Assembly (NCBI RefSeq): GCF_000275725.1
Contig: NZ_AJTS01000051.1
Location: 62,001 to 126,000 of the forward strand
Origin: Vreelandella stevensii S18214
Lineage (GTDB): Bacteria > Pseudomonadota > Gammaproteobacteria > Pseudomonadales > Halomonadaceae
DNA: 64,000 nt
Reading direction: 5' to 3'
Position numbers and translations under genes: made by a program. This document shows, one piece after another, positions 53,371 through 61,982 of this stretch. Under the pieces are notes generated by a model, which was not told the origin of the DNA, did not search any database, and saw only the letters and a program-made list of their open reading frames with translations. Within the stretch, counting starts at the first letter, position 1, and each line of letters starts with the position of its first letter.

Positions 53371-55737
53371 TTACCTAACCCCACTAACCCCACTAACCCT
53401 AACAACCTCCCTCACCACCGCCTCATTCAACACCCCGCGTTTGGCTTCCACCATCGTGAGCCATTCGCGGGCGCGGGTGATGCCGGTGTACACCAGCTCG
53501 CGGGTCAGAATCGGGTTCAGCGTGGGCGGCAACAGCAGGGCAGTGTGCAAGAACTCCGAGCCTTGGGATTTGTGCACCGTCATCGCAAACACGGTTTCCA
53601 CTGCGTGCAGGCGAGAAGGCAGCACCCAGCGGATGGGTTTGTCGGTGCCGCTGTCGGCACTTGATGAAGGAAAGGCGACGCGCAACAAGCGTTGCTGTGG
53701 TTTGCGCGGGTCGGGTACGGCCAGGGTGATGCCGATATCGCCGTTCATCAGTTTCAGGCCGTAGTCGTTTTGGGTGACCAGTACCGGGCGGCCCTCAAAC
53801 CAGCCTTTCTCCAGCGTGTAGTCGCTGCCGAACAGCAGCTTTTCGCGGCGCAGCGTGCTGGCGATGCGCTGGTTCAAGCCTTCAACCCCCCAAGGCCCTT
53901 TGCGCAGCGCGCACAGCAGTTGGAAGTGGCTGTAGGCGCTGAGTACTTCGCTGGCCCAGGCGTTGTAGACGGCGGGGCTCTCCTCGAAGGATTCCCCCCG
54001 TGGGCGCTGTGCTTGCAGCACCTTGAGGTAGTGGCGGTAGCCCGTGGGCGGGGCGATGGGCTGGCCCTGGTGGTCGGTGCGGCCTTCGCCGTTGCCTGCA
54101 AAGCCGCTGGGGCTGCCGTGAATTACCAGCTTATCCAGCGCGGCGTCGTCACTCATCACCAAATGGTGAATATCCGGGTAGCCGTGGCGCAGCACGGCGG
54201 TGACGGCCTGCTGCTTTTCCCGTTCGGTTTGGGCATGGCCCGGCTGGTTGATGGCCTTGGCGAGCTGGCCGATTCCGCTGTGTTCATTGAAGCGGTGGCT
54301 GACCCGCAGCATGGTAATGGCCTGGTCTAGCGGTTGGCCTGCGGGATCGATGAACTCTGCGGGCAACGGCTGGCCGGTGGCCTGGGCCAGCCATTCGGCG
54401 GTGGCCGGGGTGTAGTGGGCGGCTTCCGCGCGGCGGCACAGGTCGCCGAGTACCGAACCGGCCTCTACCGAGGCGAGCTGGTCTTTGTCCCCCAGCAGTA
54501 TGCACTGGGCATGGGCGGGCAGGGCGCTGAGGGTGGCGGCCATCATTTCGATATCCACCATCGAGGCTTCGTCGATCACCAGTACGTCCAGGGCCAGCGG
54601 GTTGGCGGCGCTGTGGCGGAAGTGGCGGGTGTCGGGGCGTGCGCCGAGTAGTCTATGCAGAGTGGTGACTTCTGTGGGGATGGTGGCTGATAGTTGTTCT
54701 GTGGGTGAATCATCGCGAGCTGAAGCTCCCTCCCACAAGGCTTTCTCCTTTAGAGCACCTTCTGACAAAGCTTCATCCTGCATGGCTTTATCACCTCCAG
54801 CTTCTTCCCTCTTGGCTCCTTTCAGCAACATGGTGAGGTCGGTGAAGGGGAGTTTGGCGACTTGCCCGGCGATGGATTCGTTCAAGCGGGCGGCGGCTTT
54901 GCCGGTGGGGGCGGCCAGGCGGATGCGCAGCGGCTGGCTGGGGTGCTGGGCCAGTTGCAGGGTTTGCAGCAGGGCGAGCAGGCGCACCACGGTGGTGGTT
55001 TTGCCGGTGCCGGGGCCGCCGGTAATGATGCCGAAGCGGCTGCGGGCGGCCAGGGCGCAGGCGGTTTTTTGCCAGTCCAGGGCGTTGCTTGGCTTGAACA
55101 GAATGCTCAGGGCTTGGGGGAGTAACCCAGGGTGACTGGCGTCACCCATCGCCCAATGAATTGGCCTCCCACTTTGGCTTTCTGAGCCTGTGCCTTCCAG
55201 GCGGGCGGCGATGTGTTGGTGCAGGCTTTGCTCGTACTGCCAGTAGCGCCGCAGGTAGAGCCGGGTGCTGGGCGTGCCGCTGGCTGAGTGAGTGGTTACT
55301 ACTACCAGCGGCGTGTTGCCGGGGCCTTCGCTGGTGAGCAGCGGGTGGTGCAGGGCGGCTTGCCATTCGCTGAGCGTGAGCGTGGCCAGCACGTCGCTGG
55401 GTAGCGGCGGCGGGTCGGTGAGGTCGTCGCCTTCGGGCGGTAGCGAAAGGGCGAAATCCGGCGCGTTGAGCGTGGCGTTGAGGTCCAGACACACGTGGCC
55501 CCGGCCTAGCTGGTGGCTGGCCAGCGCGGCGGCCAGTAGCAGCAGCGTGGGCGCATCCGGTGCTTCGCTGGCGAGAAAACGCACTAGGGCGCGGTCCAGG
55601 TCCCGCAGCCAGCCGCGTGCTACCCAGCGTTCGCATAGGGCCAGCAGTTCCGGGGTGCTGCTGAGTGCAGGGTGAGCGCTGGCGGTGGGCGCATCGCCGA
55701 ACATGTCGAAGGTGTGGGTGTCGTGCTGGCGGCTCAT
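53371..55737 (-). CDS. recD: RecBCD subunit RecD (5'-3' helicase)
   Basis: A 788-residue RecD. Walker A is GIITGGPGTGKTTTVVRLL near residue 237, motif II is VLVIDEASMVD and the C-terminal FAMTVHKSQGSEF and YTGITRAREWL motifs are intact. A low-complexity insert of about 45 residues (about 310-355), rich in Glu, Ala and Lys, separates the Walker A region from motif II; it contains a REP-like DNA element. The start overlaps the recB stop (ATGA). Acts with RecB and RecC in double-strand-break repair and degradation of linear DNA. Confidence 0.95.
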   Translation of the reverse strand: MSRQHDTHTFDMFGDAPTASAHPALSSTPELLALCERWVARGWLRDLDRALVRFLASEAPDAPTLLLLAAALASHQLGRGHVCLDLNATLNAPDFALSLPPEGDDLTDPPPLPSDVLATLTLSEWQAALHHPLLTSEGPGNTPLVVVTTHSASGTPSTRLYLRRYWQYEQSLHQHIAARLEGTGSESQSGRPIHWAMGDASHPGLLPQALSILFKPSNALDWQKTACALAARSRFGIITGGPGTGKTTTVVRLLALLQTLQLAQHPSQPLRIRLAAPTGKAAARLNESIAGQVAKLPFTDLTMLLKGAKREEAGGDKAMQDEALSEGALKEKALWEGASARDDSPTEQLSATIPTEVTTLHRLLGARPDTRHFRHSAANPLALDVLVIDEASMVDIEMMAATLSALPAHAQCILLGDKDQLASVEAGSVLGDLCRRAEAAHYTPATAEWLAQATGQPLPAEFIDPAGQPLDQAITMLRVSHRFNEHSGIGQLAKAINQPGHAQTEREKQQAVTAVLRHGYPDIHHLVMSDDAALDKLVIHGSPSGFAGNGEGRTDHQGQPIAPPTGYRHYLKVLQAQRPRGESFEESPAVYNAWASEVLSAYSHFQLLCALRKGPWGVEGLNQRIASTLRREKLLFGSDYTLEKGWFEGRPVLVTQNDYGLKLMNGDIGITLAVPDPRKPQQRLLRVAFPSSSADSGTDKPIRWVLPSRLHAVETVFAMTVHKSQGSEFLHTALLLPPTLNPILTRELVYTGITRAREWLTMVEAKRGVLNEAVVREVVRVSGVSGVR
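54710..54736 (-). repeat. REP-like element inside recD
   Basis: On the minus strand the 27 nt read GTGGGAGGGA GCTTCAGCTC GCGATGA, matching the 44557 array element at about 22 of 27 positions. It lies in frame in the recD low-complexity insert and encodes part of WEGASARDD. Confidence 0.7.
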
Positions 55738-58700
55738 GCCGTGGCCTCCTGCTGGGTGGCGTGGGGCTCGCCTGCAAACAGGCTGTCCAGGGCTTCGATG
55801 AGTTCAACCGGGGCGGGTTCGCCCACTACGCCACGCCCAGGGCTGCGGCTGCCGCGCAGGAATACCGTCATCGAACCGCCCAAGTGCTGGTGCGGGTCGT
55901 AATCCGGCAGGCGCGCTTTGAGCAGCCGGTGCATGGCGAGCAGGTAGAGCGCAGCCTGCAGGTCGTAGCGTTTGGCGAGCAGCGCGTGGCGCAGGGCCTC
56001 GGGTTCGTAGGCGCTGTCGTTGGGGCCCAGGTAGTTCGATTTCCAGTCCAGCACGTAGAAGCGCCCCTGGTGCTCGAAGGCCAGGTCGATGAAGCCTTTC
56101 AGCATGCCGTTGAGGGTGTCGGCATCCAGCGCGGGGCGCTCGATGCCTGGCAGTAAGTGCTTGCTCACCAGCGCGTCGATGGCCTGGGTGTTCACCCGCT
56201 TGGCGGCAAACCAGAACTCCAGCTCTACCTGGTAGCTTTCCAGCTCATTCAGCGCCACGCTTTTCGGGGTGGGCGCGGCCAGCGGTAGCGGCGTGGTGAG
56301 CAGGGCGCTTAGCCAGCCCGCCAGCGGCTCTTGCCATGCTTGCCAGCCGCGTAGCTGCACCCGCCGCCACAGCATGTCGTTGAGCGCGTCTCTATCCTTT
56401 GCGGCAGCATCGAAACCTTGCTTGCCCGCCCACTCCAGCAGCCCGTGTAGAAAGGTGCCGGGGCCGGGGCCACGGGGGAATTTGTGCAGGTGATACGCTT
56501 CCGGTTGGGATCGTTCTTGAGATAGTTCTTGAGATAGTTCTTGAGGTTCATCCAGCACTTCGAAGGCGGTGGCTTCCTGGGCGGTGGTGGGCTCCAGCGG
56601 TGGCAGCACCGGGGCGGTGAGCGTGCCGGAAAGCCGCAGCGCGGAGTAGCTGGCAATCCACCAGTGCTCTTTGGCCGGGCGCGTGGGCGTGCGGGCGTGG
56701 CCCAGGGCGCTGCTTTCCGCCACGGACGTCACGCGATCAGCGGTGGGCTCGGGCGGCGTGCCGAGGTGGATGTCGCTGCCTTCCACCAGGGCATCGAGCG
56801 CCTTGGGGAGTGCATCGGGGGAAAGGGTGCTGCCACCGGTCAACAGATAGCCCAGCGCGCTGTTTTCCAAGCCTTTCAGCGGGGCCAGCCCCAGCCAGGT
56901 GGCGTGGCGGGCGCGGGTGAGCGCCACGTAGAGTTTGCGCAGGTCTTCCCCCAGCCGTTCGCGGTCGGCGGTGGCGAGTATCGTGTCATCGGCATCCAGG
57001 CTGAGCTGCAGGTTGCCCTCGCTGTCGTGCCAGCGCAGCGGTACGTCTTCGGCTTTCACCGGGCGGTGGTTGGCGATGAAGGGCAGGAACACCAGCGGGT
57101 ACTCCAACCCTTTGGATTTGTGGATGGTGACCACCTTGACCAGATCCGCGTCGCTCTCCAGGCGCAGCTTGTGGCTGTCGCCGTGGCTTTCCGGGTCGGC
57201 AATGGCATCAAACAGAAAGCGAATCAGCGCGTGTTCGCCGTCCAGCTCGGCGCTGGCCTGTTGCAGCAGTTCGCCCAGGTGCAGCAGGTCGGTGAGCAAG
57301 CGCTCACCCTCTTCGAACTCTGCCAGCAGGCGGGCGGGAATCTCGAAATCCACCATGATGCGGCGCACCAGCGGCAGCACGCCCTGGCGCTGCCACAGGC
57401 GGTGGTAGTGGCTGAACTGCTCGACCCGCGCTTCCCAGGCCAGCTCGTTCTGCTGCAGGTGGTCCAGCTCGGCAAGGCTGAGCCCCAGCACTGGGGTGGC
57501 CAGCGCGGCGCGCAGGTGCGCTTCGGCCTGGCGGGAGCTGGCCAGCGGCTCGGCGCAGGCGCGCAGCCAGCGCTCTACCTGGGCGGCCATGGGCGAGCTG
57601 AACACCTTGTCGTGGTCCGAAAGGTACACGCTCTTCACCCCTCGGTTGGCCAGCGCCTGACGAATGGCGCGGGCTTCCTGCAGGCCGTTCACCAGCACCG
57701 CCATATCGGAAGGCTTGAGCGGGGTGAGGGCGTCGTCGGTTTGAAAGCCGCTCTTGCCGTGTTGGCCAGCGTTGAGCAGTTCCGCCATGTACGAGGCGCA
57801 GCGTTCGGCCATCTCGGTCTGGTAGGCGGTTTTGGAGAGCGGCTCGTCGGCGGCGAGCGGCCAGAGCGTCATGGCGGGCAGCGGTTGGCCCTGGTGAACC
57901 AGCCATTCGTGGCGGCCTTTGGCGTCTACCGGCAGAAACGGCAGCGGGTTGTCGCCGCCTTCTTCGCGGAACAGGAAGGCCCCTGCCGGGTGTTCATCGG
58001 CATAGCGGAAGCAGTGGTTCACTGCCGCTACCATGGCGCGGCTGGAGCGGAAGTTGGTGCCCAGCGTTACGTGGCGGCCTGCGGTGTCTTCGCGGGCTTT
58101 CAGGTAGGTGAAGATATCCGCGCCGCGAAAGGCGTAAATGGCCTGCTTGGGGTCACCGATCAGCAGCATGGCGGCGTCGCGGCGGGGTCTGGCGACTTCA
58201 TACACCGCGTTGAAGATGCGGTACTGGATGGGGTCGGTGTCCTGGAATTCGTCGATCAGCGCCACGGGGAACTGGCGCAGTATCTGCGCGGCCAGCGCCT
58301 CCTTGTTGGGGCCTTGCAGGGCGCGGTCCAGGTGGGTGAGCAGGTCGTTGGGGCCCATTTCGGCGCGGCGCTCCTGCTCCCGCTCCAGGCGTACTTTGCA
58401 CCACTGCACGGCGTGAATCAGCAGGTCGTTGCGTGGCTCGGGCAGCGTGTTGAGCGCGGCGGGCAGCTCGGCCAGCGCTTGCCAGGCCTTCGGGCAGGGT
58501 GGCGCGCCCTCTTTCCATATTTCCGCCATGCCGCCCGGGGTCAGGCGTTTCCAAGCGGCGGGGGTGAGCGCGGGGCGCTCTAGGTCGCTGTCGCTCCACT
58601 CCCGCAGTGCGCCTAGCCAGTTGGCGCGGCTTTTGGCGTTGAAGCTTTGGCCTTTGAAGGCTTTGCGCTGGGCGGCGTCTTCCAGCGCGGGCACCAGGTC

Positions 58701-59432
58701 GTCCAACCATTCGGGCCAGGGGGCTTTCAGGGTGCTGAGCAGGGCGCTGCGTTCGGCGGCGGCGGTGCTCAGCGTGTGGGTTGGCTCGGGGCGTAGCGCG
58801 CCCAGTGCGTCGCTTTCGTGGAGCAGCTTGCGTACGTCCTGGTGCAGGTGGTCGGGGGATTTCCAGTAGCCGGTGATGCTGCCCAGCGCCTCGGCGTCCA
58901 GCGGGTAGTAGAAGGTGCGCCAGTAATCGCGCACCACTTCTTGCTCCAGTTCGTGCTGGTCGTTTTCCAGGTTGAGCGAGAACAGACTGCCGCTATCGAA
59001 AGCGTGTTCCCGCAGCATGCGGTAGCACCAGCTGTGGATGGTGGAAACCGCGGCTTCGTCCATCCACTCGGCGGCCAGCTCCAGGCGGCGAGCGCAGGCG
59101 GGCCAGGTGGCCTCGGGGTACTGGCTGCGCAGCGCCAGAAGAAGAGAGTCTTCACCCTGATCACGAAATACGGCCGCCGCCTCCACCAGCCGATGGCGAA
59201 TGCGTTCGCGCAGCTCCTGGGTGGCGGCGTTGGTGAACGTGACCACCAGAATTTCCGGCGGGGTGAGCGGGCGCACGAAGGCGGTGTCGTCCTCGCCGTG
59301 CTGCCCGCCCAGCACCAGGCGCACGTAAAGCAGCGCGATGGTGAAGGTTTTCCCCGTGCCCGCGCTGGCTTCGATCAAACGGCTGCCGTGAAGCGGCAGC
59401 GTCAGCGGGTTCAGCGGGGCGGGCTGGCTCAT
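55734..59432 (-). CDS. recB: RecBCD subunit RecB (helicase-nuclease)
   Basis: A 1,232-residue RecB. UvrD-type Walker A is LIEASAGTGKTFTIALLYVRL near residues 20-40; motif II is ALIDEFQDTDPIQYRIF; motif VI is YVALTRARHATWLGL. The C-terminal nuclease domain has GFIDLAFEHQGRFYVLDWKSNYLG, holding the catalytic Asp and Asp-x-Lys. The ATG at 59432 follows GGAGAAGAAG. A 12-bp, three-copy tandem repeat encodes ELSQELSQERSQ between the helicase and nuclease parts. recD follows with a 4-nt overlap; recC is displaced by accessory genes. Confidence 0.96.
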   Translation of the reverse strand: MSQPAPLNPLTLPLHGSRLIEASAGTGKTFTIALLYVRLVLGGQHGEDDTAFVRPLTPPEILVVTFTNAATQELRERIRHRLVEAAAVFRDQGEDSLLLALRSQYPEATWPACARRLELAAEWMDEAAVSTIHSWCYRMLREHAFDSGSLFSLNLENDQHELEQEVVRDYWRTFYYPLDAEALGSITGYWKSPDHLHQDVRKLLHESDALGALRPEPTHTLSTAAAERSALLSTLKAPWPEWLDDLVPALEDAAQRKAFKGQSFNAKSRANWLGALREWSDSDLERPALTPAAWKRLTPGGMAEIWKEGAPPCPKAWQALAELPAALNTLPEPRNDLLIHAVQWCKVRLEREQERRAEMGPNDLLTHLDRALQGPNKEALAAQILRQFPVALIDEFQDTDPIQYRIFNAVYEVARPRRDAAMLLIGDPKQAIYAFRGADIFTYLKAREDTAGRHVTLGTNFRSSRAMVAAVNHCFRYADEHPAGAFLFREEGGDNPLPFLPVDAKGRHEWLVHQGQPLPAMTLWPLAADEPLSKTAYQTEMAERCASYMAELLNAGQHGKSGFQTDDALTPLKPSDMAVLVNGLQEARAIRQALANRGVKSVYLSDHDKVFSSPMAAQVERWLRACAEPLASSRQAEAHLRAALATPVLGLSLAELDHLQQNELAWEARVEQFSHYHRLWQRQGVLPLVRRIMVDFEIPARLLAEFEEGERLLTDLLHLGELLQQASAELDGEHALIRFLFDAIADPESHGDSHKLRLESDADLVKVVTIHKSKGLEYPLVFLPFIANHRPVKAEDVPLRWHDSEGNLQLSLDADDTILATADRERLGEDLRKLYVALTRARHATWLGLAPLKGLENSALGYLLTGGSTLSPDALPKALDALVEGSDIHLGTPPEPTADRVTSVAESSALGHARTPTRPAKEHWWIASYSALRLSGTLTAPVLPPLEPTTAQEATAFEVLDEPQELSQELSQERSQPEAYHLHKFPRGPGPGTFLHGLLEWAGKQGFDAAAKDRDALNDMLWRRVQLRGWQAWQEPLAGWLSALLTTPLPLAAPTPKSVALNELESYQVELEFWFAAKRVNTQAIDALVSKHLLPGIERPALDADTLNGMLKGFIDLAFEHQGRFYVLDWKSNYLGPNDSAYEPEALRHALLAKRYDLQAALYLLAMHRLLKARLPDYDPHQHLGGSMTVFLRGSRSPGRGVVGEPAPVELIEALDSLFAGEPHATQQEATA
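56513..56548 (-). repeat. Three tandem 12-bp repeats inside recB
   Basis: GTTCTTGAGATA recurs at 56513, 56525 and (last bases changed) 56537 on the plus strand, coding for repeated ELSQ in RecB. A 12-nt period keeps frame if copies are gained or lost. Confidence 0.8.
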
Positions 59433-59544
59433 TCTTCTTCTCCGAACATCACGGCAGGCGGAAAGCAAAGCGCCTTGGGTGGGTGACCCAAGGCACCGGC
59501 ACTATATCGCGTCGCCGGGTGCTGGGCAAAAGAGCAAAGCAGCG

Positions 59545-60081
59545 TTAGAGGCTGGTTTGAAAGACGCTATCGAACTCGCTGGAGAAGTCTTGGGTGGCTG
59601 GAAAAATCCCTAATTGTTCAGCGCTCCATGTCACGAGTCTTTTTGACGTCATGAGAAGAACGTCAGAAAGTTCGTTCAACAGGTTAAAGTGCTCTGCTAT
59701 TTGTGCGTAGTGCGTCGAGTAATCATGAGCGGCAATATTGCGAATGGCACGACAACGCTGCCAGTCGCTGGTGGCGTCCACGACGCCTTGTTTTTCAAAC
59801 AGCGAAAGGACTTTGAGAAAGCTGTCAGTCGATTCACCTGCCAACAGAGCGCTGTGCCTCATGGCAGACGCAATGGAGTCCTGGAGTTTGGCAAAGCGCT
59901 CATTGATAGCGGCCAGGGTTTCAAAAAGGTCGACGTCTTTTTTATGGTCGGCTAACCAATCACCGTCCAAAGGCCATGTGACTTTTTTGCGTGACTGGTG
60001 AAGAAACCAAGCGCAACGCTGGATGGCTTCAAGCAGCTGCGACAGATAACGTTGCTGTTCGCTAAGGACATCCTGGCTCAT
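59545..60081 (-). CDS. HEPN-domain protein, probable toxin or antitoxin partner
   Basis: A 178-residue all-helical protein with the HEPN RNase motif R114-NIAA-H119 in CRAIRNIAAHDYS (R-x4-H). In HEPN-MNT modules the HEPN protein is a ribonuclease toxin neutralised by the nucleotidyltransferase partner. Its start overlaps the MNT gene stop by 4 nt (ATGA), so both are co-translated. It is an insertion between recC and recB, minus strand like them. Confidence 0.85.
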   Translation of the reverse strand: MSQDVLSEQQRYLSQLLEAIQRCAWFLHQSRKKVTWPLDGDWLADHKKDVDLFETLAAINERFAKLQDSIASAMRHSALLAGESTDSFLKVLSLFEKQGVVDATSDWQRCRAIRNIAAHDYSTHYAQIAEHFNLLNELSDVLLMTSKRLVTWSAEQLGIFPATQDFSSEFDSVFQTSL

Positions 60082-60386
60082 GCCGCCTCCTCGAGCGTTA
60101 TTGGGCGTGACTGTGCGAGCGCCATGGCTTGAAACGGGGTGGGTTCCGCTGTTTTAACGTAGGTCACGAGATCGAACGGTAGCTGGAGGCGCTGTTCAAG
60201 CGCCATTTTGAGTTCAGCGCAGGCAAGTAGCGAAATAGCGGTGGGTGAGATAAGCAGTAAATCGACATCGCCGCCTCGCTTACCATCGTCTAGTCGCGAG
60301 CCGAATACATGCACGGCCACCGAAGGCCCAGCAAACTCACGGACGGCTGCCAGAATAAGCTCACGCTGTGATTGAGAAAGACGCAT
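60078..60386 (-). CDS. MNT-type minimal nucleotidyltransferase (antitoxin)
   Basis: A 102-residue nucleotidyltransferase: VHVFGSRLDDGKRGGDVDLLLI has the GS motif (residues 29-30) and the metal-binding Asp40 and Asp42. MntA-type proteins AMPylate and neutralise the HEPN toxin. The start follows CGAGGAG. The operon lies between an opposite-strand ATPase gene and recB. Confidence 0.87.
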   Translation of the reverse strand: MRLSQSQRELILAAVREFAGPSVAVHVFGSRLDDGKRGGDVDLLLISPTAISLLACAELKMALEQRLQLPFDLVTYVKTAEPTPFQAMALAQSRPITLEEAA

Positions 60387-60901
60387 GGGGTCTGCTCCTC
60401 GCTGAACGCTAATGTTTTAAAGGTTAGCACTCTATTCCCGATGGCGGATAGTCGCTCACCTGCCCGCAAGTTAGGGCAAAAGAGGGCAGGGTGTGAGGTA
60501 TCGCTGCCAACTGCTCCGGTGCGCTTACCCCTGACATCGTGGCGCGCATTCGCGCCTGCTGCTTGAATCAGCCGCATGCTAAACTGCTCGTGGTATCGCA
60601 CTTTGTGTTCTGGAGGCCGCCGTGCAGGATGCCCATCGCCGTAAGCTCCCCATCGGGATTCAGACGTTCTCGGATATCCGCGAGGGCGACTATTATTACG
60701 TGGATAAAACGCCGCATATCGAGCGCCTGGTCAACCAGAACAAATACTACTTTCTCTCGCGGCCGCGCCGCTTCGGCAAAAGCCTGTTGCTGGATACGCT
60801 GCGCTGCCTGTTCGAGGGCCGCCAGGCGCTGTTCGAGGGGCTCCATATTCACGACAGGTGGGACTGGCAACAGCGTTACCCGGTCATTCGTATCAGCTTT
60901 G

Positions 60902-61891
60902 CTAATTGTCGGGTCCCGTGTGATTGACCACCCGTTTGGTAAATAACTCAGGCCGCTTGGCCTGCCATTCCTTCATCGCCGTGATCGGCGATTGATGATG
61001 CAGCGCTTTCTGCGGTATGTGGTGATTGTACAGCCAGCAGTATCGCTTAAGCGTCTGCTCGAGGTCTTCGCCTGAGGTATAGCGCCGGGTCGCTAGCACG
61101 TCGCTGATACGGCCGTTGAAGCGCTCCACCATTCCATTCGTTTGCGGCCTTCCCGGCTTGATCAGGCGGTGCTCAATCCCGTGGGCCAGGCACTCCTGAT
61201 CGAAGGGATGGCGCCCGCTGGGCTTGCGCTCACCTGCCCGCGTGAAGCGATCCGTAAACGACTTGCCGTTGTCGGTCAGCACCGTCTGAATCTTGAAGGG
61301 CACCTTTTTCTCCACCTGATTCATAAACGCCCGAGCATCCTTCGCGGACTGGCTGCCTCGGACCTCCAGGTAGACCCAGCGTGTCGCACGGTCGATGGCA
61401 ACGTACAAGTAGCGCTTCTGCTCCTCGTCGGGCATTTGAGGCAGGTGCTTAATGTCGATATGCACGTAGCCCGGCTCATAGTCCTTGAAGGGCTTGTGCC
61501 GGGGCTTCTCGTCGCCACCGGCATCTTGCCGCGCCAGTTCCGCCAACGTCGGCACCTCACGCCGCTTGAGCATGCGATGCAAGGCAGAGCGCGACAAGCC
61601 TTGGCTCAGGAACTCACGCGCCACAACGAGGAGGTCATCCAAGCCGAGGCGCAGGAACTCACGAGCCGTGATCAGCACCTCCTCCTGCTCAGCTGTGAGC
61701 GTGGCCAGGAGGTTGTGACGGGTATGCGGTCGGTCATGGACATCGTCGCGGTAACGCCATCGCCGGATGGTCGCAGTAGCGACACCATACTGCCGGGCCA
61801 GTTCGCTATCCGTGATGCTGGAAGGCGCTGCCTGGATCTCGGCACGGATCTTCGGTGTCGTCGTCGCTTGTTTATGCAGCTTGATGTTCAT
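60902..61891 (-). CDS. IS481-family transposase
   Basis: A 329-residue DDE integrase-core transposase. An N-terminal helix-turn-helix (SELARQYGVATATIRRWRYRD) is followed by the rve core, with the catalytic Asp residues in YVHIDIKHLPQ and TVLTDNGKSF and the Glu in TNGMVERFNGRI. The reading frame crosses the element's left terminal repeat and stops at a TAG that lies in the flanking 6-bp target duplication. Confidence 0.94.
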   Translation of the reverse strand: MNIKLHKQATTTPKIRAEIQAAPSSITDSELARQYGVATATIRRWRYRDDVHDRPHTRHNLLATLTAEQEEVLITAREFLRLGLDDLLVVAREFLSQGLSRSALHRMLKRREVPTLAELARQDAGGDEKPRHKPFKDYEPGYVHIDIKHLPQMPDEEQKRYLYVAIDRATRWVYLEVRGSQSAKDARAFMNQVEKKVPFKIQTVLTDNGKSFTDRFTRAGERKPSGRHPFDQECLAHGIEHRLIKPGRPQTNGMVERFNGRISDVLATRRYTSGEDLEQTLKRYCWLYNHHIPQKALHHQSPITAMKEWQAKRPELFTKRVVNHTGPDN

Positions 61892-61982
61892 GAACCTGTT
61901 CCCGGATGAATTGCTGAAGAAGCTCCCTGGCGGCTAGCAGAGGATAACTCTTATAGGCGATTTGATCATCCGGGACCCTACA
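60907..61982 (-). mobile_element. IS481-family insertion sequence
   Basis: 1,076 bp. Ends read TGTCGGGTCCCG inward at 60907 and TGTAGGGTCCCG inward at 61982, followed by related TGATTGAC/TGATCAAA bases. Flanked on both sides by GCTAAT (60901-60906 and 61983-61988). One transposase gene on the minus strand. Confidence 0.92.

Noticed and set aside
56541-58583. 680-codon open frame on the plus strand over recB
   Set aside because: Antisense shadow of recB in GC-rich DNA; no recognisable protein features.
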